A stretch of DNA of 64,000 bases, taken from positions 51,260,894 to 51,324,893 of the forward strand of contig NC_065880.2 in the NCBI RefSeq assembly GCF_932274485.2. Direction: 5' to 3'. The position numbers and the translations under genes are program-made. Position 1 is the stretch's first letter. Each line of letters starts with the position of its first letter. The notes beneath the pieces were generated by a model. That model was not told where the DNA came from, ran no database searches, and was given only the letters and a program-made list of their open reading frames with translations. The DNA comes from Patella vulgata (lineage: Eukaryota; Mollusca; Gastropoda; Patellidae). Positions 58,871 through 64,000 of the stretch are shown here, piece by piece.

Positions 58871-59110
58871 GCTCCTTGTGTGCAAATAGTGTAAAAGTAT
58901 GTAATACGAAGGTTGTGGACCCTCCAGAGATCACAATTTTTGTCCGATTTTGATGAAACTGAAAATATATGTTTATATACCAAAAATCTCAGTTCTTTTC
59001 GATAGTCGTGCATTTCAGACCATAACTTCCTGGATTATGGCCCCTGATTGTACCAAAAAATTGTGTTGGTTTTTTTTTTAGCTTGTTCTCTATTCATCTC
59101 TTGTACAATG
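58866..59110 (+). repeat. Tandem-core element fragment (one 300 bp-family unit plus tail)
   Basis: TTGTGTGCAAATAGTGTAAA, GGTTGTGGACCCTCCAGAG, ATCACAATTTTTGTCCGATT, GATGAAACTGAAAATATATG, CATAACTTCCTGGATTATGG and TGATTGTACC match the units at 60121-61375. The end at 59085-59140 (CATCTCTTGTACAATGTGAA, GCATAGCAACCCCTGGTTTC) matches the tail at 61320-61370. It directly abuts the SINE on its left. Confidence 0.6.
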
Positions 59111-59140
59111 TGAACTTAGCTTGCATAGCAACCCCTGGTT

Positions 59141-60120
59141 TCAATTCAATCTTAGCAATTAAAAATTAAATGTGTGCCTCGCATAAAAAAAGATATTTTC
59201 ATTGACATTTTTGGTCTTACCACACTACATTTGTAAATGTTTAGCTTTGAAATGGAATAACATTGAAGCATTATAATATAATTTAGGCAAAACTGTGCAT
59301 TCAAAACTGTTAAATTTTCTTGGGATGCTAAACAGAGGCTTCTTCAGGTAGCTAGGGAAATAAAATGAAATGGGGGTTGAACAGATAGCTAGGGATAAAA
59401 ATACCTTACCAGAGCTATGCCTTGACTAGCTGAAATTATTCACCTAGTTATATATGTTGGAAAAAAGAATTTGGATTGGACAGGCAACAGAAAATATAAC
59501 AATTATTGTTTGGTGTTGTTCGGGGTTTTTTTGAGCATGAGCCTAAGAATACGCCCATTGCCAAGGCGACACCTGTGATTCTGTCACCAATATGTTTTAT
59601 ATGTGGTTAGCCATCTTGTATGATAGCATTTACCTTCTATGTTAAAGAACATTAGGGACTAATGAAACTAGTGAAAGAATGATATTTTTGATAAATCAAA
59701 ATGGACAAATCAAAAGAATTTGATCAAACACACTGGACGATGAAACAATACAGATACAAATACACTTCCTCTCTGGGGTATATGTACATGTGTCCAGAAG
59801 CTTCTTAATTTGTAGTAGTTCTCAAGCTATTCTTCATGGAGTGCTGACAAGGCAATCAAGCATCAATGGGACAATATTAGACATTGTCTCTCTGAGGGTC
59901 CCCAACTTCAAAGTCTCTGTCATTTGGAATGAGCATTGCAAGTAGAGTGGGGAAAGATCCCACATGTGTCATGTAGGGGCTTATATCCTCTGTACAGTGA
60001 TGTTGCATGGCATTTGTAACTGCTTCAGGAGGACACACAGGGTACTAACTTTTGACATTTATCCCATGTGCCTATGTAAAGTTGTTATGGCCTCTACAAT
60101 TATCCATATATTTTTTTTTA
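59141..60120. other. Non-coding stretch
   Basis: No gene or repeat recognised. A short doublet with CAGCTAGGGA/GATAGCTAGGGA lies near 59350-59393. Confidence 0.35.
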
Positions 60121-61375
60121 TTGTTGTAACCCCCGTCCATCCGTTAGTCCATCTGTCCACAATTTGTTTGTAGACCCTCTACAGGTCACAATTTTTATCT
60201 GTTTTTGATAAAACTTGAAATATAGGTCTATCTCCCAAAGATCTTAGTTCCTTTTGATATTTGCATGTTTCGGACCATAACTTCATGGATTATGGCCCCT
60301 GATTGTACGAAAAATCACGTTTTTAGCTTGTGGACACTCTATAGGTCACAATTTTGATTCGATTTTGATGAAACTTGAAATACATGTTTATAACCCAAAG
60401 ATCTTCGTTCCTATCGATATTTGCACATATCGGATCGTAGCTTCCTGAATTATGGCCCCTGATTGTGGTCCCTCTAGAGGTAACAATTTTTATCCTATTT
60501 AAAAAAACGTTTTATATATCACTGTTACACCCTAATGATGGTTGAGTTCGAATTTCGAGAAAATCGGGCCAAAACTGCCAGACAAAATGGCCGTCCCTTG
60601 TACGCAAATAGTGTAAAATATGGTATATCAAGGTTGTGGACCCTCTAGAGGTCACAATTTTTATCCGATTTTGCTGAAACTTGGAATGCAATATTTATAT
60701 CCCATATCGCGCATATCGGATCGTAACTTCCTGAATTCGTCGCTTTTCTGGCGAACCGGCGAATCTGAAATATTTAAATATTGAGAATCATGCATTTGAA
60801 ATTTCCGCTCTGTTGTTATCTCCATGTCCATCAAATAATAACGTTTATGTAAATCACGTTCCGTGTCCTGATGTATATGTATGAAATATTAAATCATAAA
60901 TAAATGTTAATATTTGGTGGCTACAGAGATAACAACAGAACGCAAATTTCAAACCCTGATTGTACGAAAAATCACATTTTTAGCTTGTGTATTCTGTAGA
61001 GGTCACATTTTTTTTCCGATTTTAAAAAATCGTTTAGATATATCACCATTCCACCATAATGAAGGTTGAATTGAAATTTCAGGAAAACTGAAATTTAACT
61101 GCCCGACAAAATAGCCTCTCTTTGTACGCAAATTGTGTATAAGTATGTAATACAAAGGTTATGGACCCTCTAGAGGTCACAATTTTTATCCAATTTTGAT
61201 GAAACTTAAAACATATCTTTATATTCCAAAAATCTCAGTCCCTTTTCAGACCATAACTTTTTGAATTATGGCCACTGATTGTACAAAAAATCATTTTTGA
61301 TTTTAGCTTGTTCTCTGTCCATCTCTTGCAAAATGTGGGCGTATCCTGCCTGGCAGCCGCTGGTTTCAATTGATA
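60121..61375 (+). mobile_element. Tandem-core element, 300 bp-family units, with tail
   Basis: It starts after a T-run with CCCGTCCATCCGTTAGTCC and CATCTGTCCACAATTTG, comparable to the Tn-rich part of the head at 40880, then repeats units with CCTCTAGAGGTCACAATTTT, GATTTTGATGAAACTTGAAA, AACCCAAAGATCTT, CATATCGGATCGTAACTTCC, TGAATTATGGCCCCTGATTG and TACGAAAAATCAC. The tail at 61320-61372 is CATCTCTTGCAAAATGTGGG, CGTATCCTGCCTGGCAGCC. A small inverted pair around 60785-60950 (AAATTTCCGCTCTGTTGTTA and its mirror) interrupts one unit. Frames here are not genes. Confidence 0.65.
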
Positions 61376-61700
61376 AGATATGTATATCTCATTGAAATGA
61401 AGAAGCCTATTGATTTTCAATAATCACCTGCAAGCTCCAGGGCTACTTTCCTTGTTAAGAAATTTTGTCAGGTGGAACTTTATAGACTGTAATTATTAAC
61501 CTATCTTTCTGAAATTTACATTGGTTGTCTATTCTATTAATGGGAAGAAAACCATTTGCTTTTTATTGATATTGAATTATAGCCTATGACTACTTTGTTA
61601 TAAAATCTTGTTAGTTTTAATTAGCTTTAATTAGCTTGATAACTACTTTGACGACTTAGCTGCTGGCATGCATATGTTTCATTGCCTGTACCGATATGTC
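61376..61700 (+). repeat. Tandem-core fragment of the 150 bp family, tail end
   Basis: GAAATGAAGAAGCCTATTGA and TTTTCAATAATCACCTGC match the 150 bp units at 11.3-12.0 and 40.8-42.2 kb. The end GACGACTTAGCTGCTGGCAT, GCATATGTTTCATTGCCTG matches their tail with changes. It ends about 120 bp upstream of the choline transporter exon. Confidence 0.55.
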
Positions 61701-61816
61701 ATTCACAATTGTTTAAGTTAAGAATGCTATTGAGAACATGATAGAATACAGCTGCAGAGGATCATAGGATTATTTATTTTGTTATATAAATGTTCATATT
61801 TTTTGTTCTCTTTCAG

Positions 61817-61853
61817 CAGCACCCATTCCAAAGACTGAAGACACAAACACATC
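61817..61853 (+). other. 5' UTR part of the choline transporter exon
   Basis: A pyrimidine-rich acceptor TTGTTCTCTTTCAG ends at 61816 (a second CAG ends at 61819). The 37 bp between it and the ATG would be 5' UTR, which implies a non-coding first exon somewhere upstream. The ATG context is CATCATGG, with a purine-free -3 position but G at +4. Confidence 0.6.
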
Positions 61854-62028
61854 ATGGCAGTACATATACCTGGAATTATAGCTATAGTGCTTTTTTATTC
61901 ACTTATATTAGGTGTGGGATTATGGGCTGCCCGGAAATCAAAACAAACAGGACAGAGTGCAGATAGTGAAGATGTGATGTTAGCAGGGAGAAACATAGGA
62001 GTACTTATCGGTATATTTACAATGACAG
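61854..62028 (+). CDS. SLC5A7: High-affinity choline transporter (CHT1), first coding exon
   Basis: This exon encodes the N-terminus of a sodium- and chloride-dependent choline transporter, the plasma-membrane protein that takes choline back into cholinergic nerve endings for acetylcholine synthesis. The 58 residues begin [20 protein letters not shown]. Human SLC5A7 begins [20 protein letters not shown] from memory, and the shared pattern goes on through VGxWAAxxxK, then GR(N/D)IG and GxFTMT. Residues about 5-25 form transmembrane segment 1, and [12 protein letters not shown] opens segment 2. There is a clean acceptor at 61816 and a GTAAGT donor at 62029, ending in phase 1 (ACA G). The next exon should begin with bases completing Ala or Gly before a TWVGGG-like motif and lies beyond 64000. 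No frameshift or stop is seen. Other SLC5 members lack this N-terminal pattern, so I am confident of the family. Confidence 0.93.
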
Positions 62029-64000
62029 GTAAGTAACAGGACTTAAAATAAGTAATGCCTCATTGTTTCCCAGAAAAGCATACTGATTTAGTTAAATGAT
62101 ATAGATAATTTACACAAAAAGTATTTACTTTTGTTTAATTTACATGCGTGAAAACAAAGATTTGCACAGAATCAGCAGATCATTACTAGAACACAAGGCA
62201 TATAGAATATAGGTGTACTTTAAGCTATGAATACTAAAAATTGGATAGTTCCTACTTTTGCAAAAAGTAGCATCAGCTGGAGTATAATAATTTAACAGAA
62301 AACCATGGATTTTCAAAGTAGTAGACGGGTAGCACATCAAACATCAAATAACGCATAATGCTTATGAGGGGAAGGTTATTTATTACAAAATCTTCCACTC
62401 AAATTAAATCTTTTCATAACAAGAGACTGAAGAGAAAGCCAAGTAGTTATGAATAGCTTTTTATAATTTAAAAATAAACACTTCACTTGTGATCATAATG
62501 TTTCTTCATTTACCCTTGACAGTAGAATCCTGAAGGCATTGTTCCTTTAAAAAGCAATACTTTTGTCATAATACTTATTAACATACTATTAGGATAAATG
62601 ATGAGATGATTTATGTTAAAGAACCATGAGGTGATGTAGAACATGTCTCCCGTCGATTTTCAGCACCTATTTGCTATTCTTTGCATGTTTTTTGTACTTT
62701 GAACACGGTCATCTAGAGATTTATATTTCAATATTTCACTTCCTTTTCCCAAGTCCGCGACCACAGAAAGTGTGCCCTTAACTAGATTTGTCTACTGCCC
62801 AGACCCACATTTCAAAAATACTTGATCCGTGCTTGAGGTAACATGGAAACAATATTATGATATGTATCCAATGAGGAAACCAGTTTAAGTTGTGAAAATT
62901 TAAGTGATTATACCATATTTGCAGACATTTTTGTATAATTGTAATTAGTGATCCCCAATTTCATAAACTGGTACTATATTGGGAATTAAAGTGTAGTTAT
63001 CATTATAAGCAATGATGTGGTAACTTAATTAGTTTTTATCATATGGTATAATAATTGTTCGAATAAAAAAGGTGAGGCTTCAAGCTTATATATTTCATTA
63101 TTCTTTGACATGAAGCATCAAACAAAGCAATTTTATGCTCTCGCAATTCCTTCCCTTCTAGCAAATTCCATTGAGAAAACAAATTTCCATTGTGGAAGCA
63201 AATGCGTCCTAGTACGGTGAAGTTCATTATGAGTTGCTGAAGCATAAAAACAGACAGAATTCTATTACAGGAAGAAAACTGTTAGTTCTGTGTTATTGGA
63301 CATTATCTTGTTAAAGACGATTCCCTTAGGAACTGATTATTAGTAATTTGTCTTATATTAGAAGAGAATATCACAGAATATATGTTGTCATTTTCAAAAG
63401 ATATTTTTAGCTGGTTTGCTATTGAAAGAAATGCAAATTAAACTCTTAATAGGTGTTAAAAAGACATTTTTTGTGGGATTTAAGATGATTTTAAATCTGC
63501 CCTGTTATTGAACATAAAACTGTTGGATGCAAATGGGTTTTTTTCTGACAATTTTGACTATTAGTCTAAGATAAAAGAATTATGTCTTTTTGATTTTCGC
63601 AAATATTAGTCTTTTTTTTTTCATACATACATGTTTTCAACTCTTCTTTTAAAAAATTGTCATTGGTATCCTTTAGTATTTGTTTCTGGTTTCATCGTGT
63701 AGTTGGTTTTGTTGTATGTAGTATATTCCACCTGCACTTACTTTTTGTATGAAATTTTGTTAAGTATTTTAATCTTGCATTAAATTATCGAACAGAGGCT
63801 GAAAATTTGAATATCGAATCTATTTGAAAACCAGCTGCTATCTTTATGGGAAACAATACCTGAATTTGTGACATCCTGTGCAGTAGGCATTAACCTTGTC
63901 TTTCTCTGATAATTTAAATACTGTTCGGTTTAGCTCTATCATTTATATTCATATTTATTCATTTTTTAGTAAGACTGGGGCATAAGTTAGTCATCAAAAA
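62029..64000 (+). other. SLC5A7: Intron of the choline transporter gene (continues past window)
   Basis: It starts with GTAAGTAACAGG. The following 1.97 kb is AT-rich with no in-frame continuation of the transporter and no repeat that I can define. A 68-codon minus-strand frame near 63039-63245 is not recognised. Confidence 0.75.

Noticed and set aside
63039-63245. 68-codon minus-strand frame in the transporter intron
   Set aside because: Unrecognised, no splice or promoter support; likely chance.

Overview
The window reads as AT-rich nuclear DNA from an animal, most likely a mollusc (bivalve or gastropod). Two things point there. One coding exon is a clear invertebrate match to the high-affinity choline transporter CHT1/SLC5A7. 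The repeats (tRNA-derived SINEs, and elements with an 'ATACGCCCACA' head hairpin, a core of about 150 bp tandem units and a 'GTGGGCGTA...TTGCCTGGCAACC' tail) are of a kind I recall as abundant in molluscs. The species call is inference; no database was searched.

Host coding content is very low. The only exon I assign with confidence is at 61854-62028 on the + strand. It holds the start codon and first transmembrane segment of a CHT1-like sodium/choline cotransporter, with an acceptor upstream in the 5' UTR and a GTAAGT donor. The gene continues beyond the right edge. The 61.8 kb before it is intergenic and/or 5'-UTR intron. One 76-codon frame at 1410-1640 (- strand) has protein-like composition but I do not recognise it.

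The rest is a layered repeat landscape. Left part (1-12.1 kb): one copy of a two-copy repeat (about 4.0 kb), a 1.7 kb foldback element with SINE sequence in both arms (7883-9575), and a tandem-core element (11.25-12.04 kb). Middle (16-30 kb): a 317 bp MITE with a perfect 10 bp target duplication (18031-18347); a tandem-core array (19.4-20.7 kb); a non-autonomous hAT-like element that keeps the first exon of its transposase (21713-22759); a second MITE copy split by a Tc1-like element whose transposase end is triplicated (24.95-26.37 kb); a Penelope-like remnant (about 26.7-27.1 kb); and a TA-flanked MITE (29405-29747). 34-43 kb: a cluster of SINEs and a tandem-core element with an internally duplicated head (40825-42215). 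46-53 kb: a broken DIRS-like tyrosine-recombinase retroelement fossil, a Harbinger-type MITE (47794-48582), a tandem array with units of about 300 bp (50.9-52.2 kb) and a SINE with a (CT)n tail. 55.1-58.2 kb: two almost identical Tc1 elements in inverted orientation, one with an apparently intact 339-residue DD34E transposase and the other disabled. 58.6-61.7 kb: a SINE and more tandem-core elements leading up to the choline transporter exon.

The genes do not form an operon or pathway. The striking points are the possibly recent Tc1 pair forming a 3.1 kb near-palindrome, the nesting of elements, and tandem-core elements from two unit families that share a tail motif. Long stretches of AT-rich sequence between these features hold nothing I can identify.
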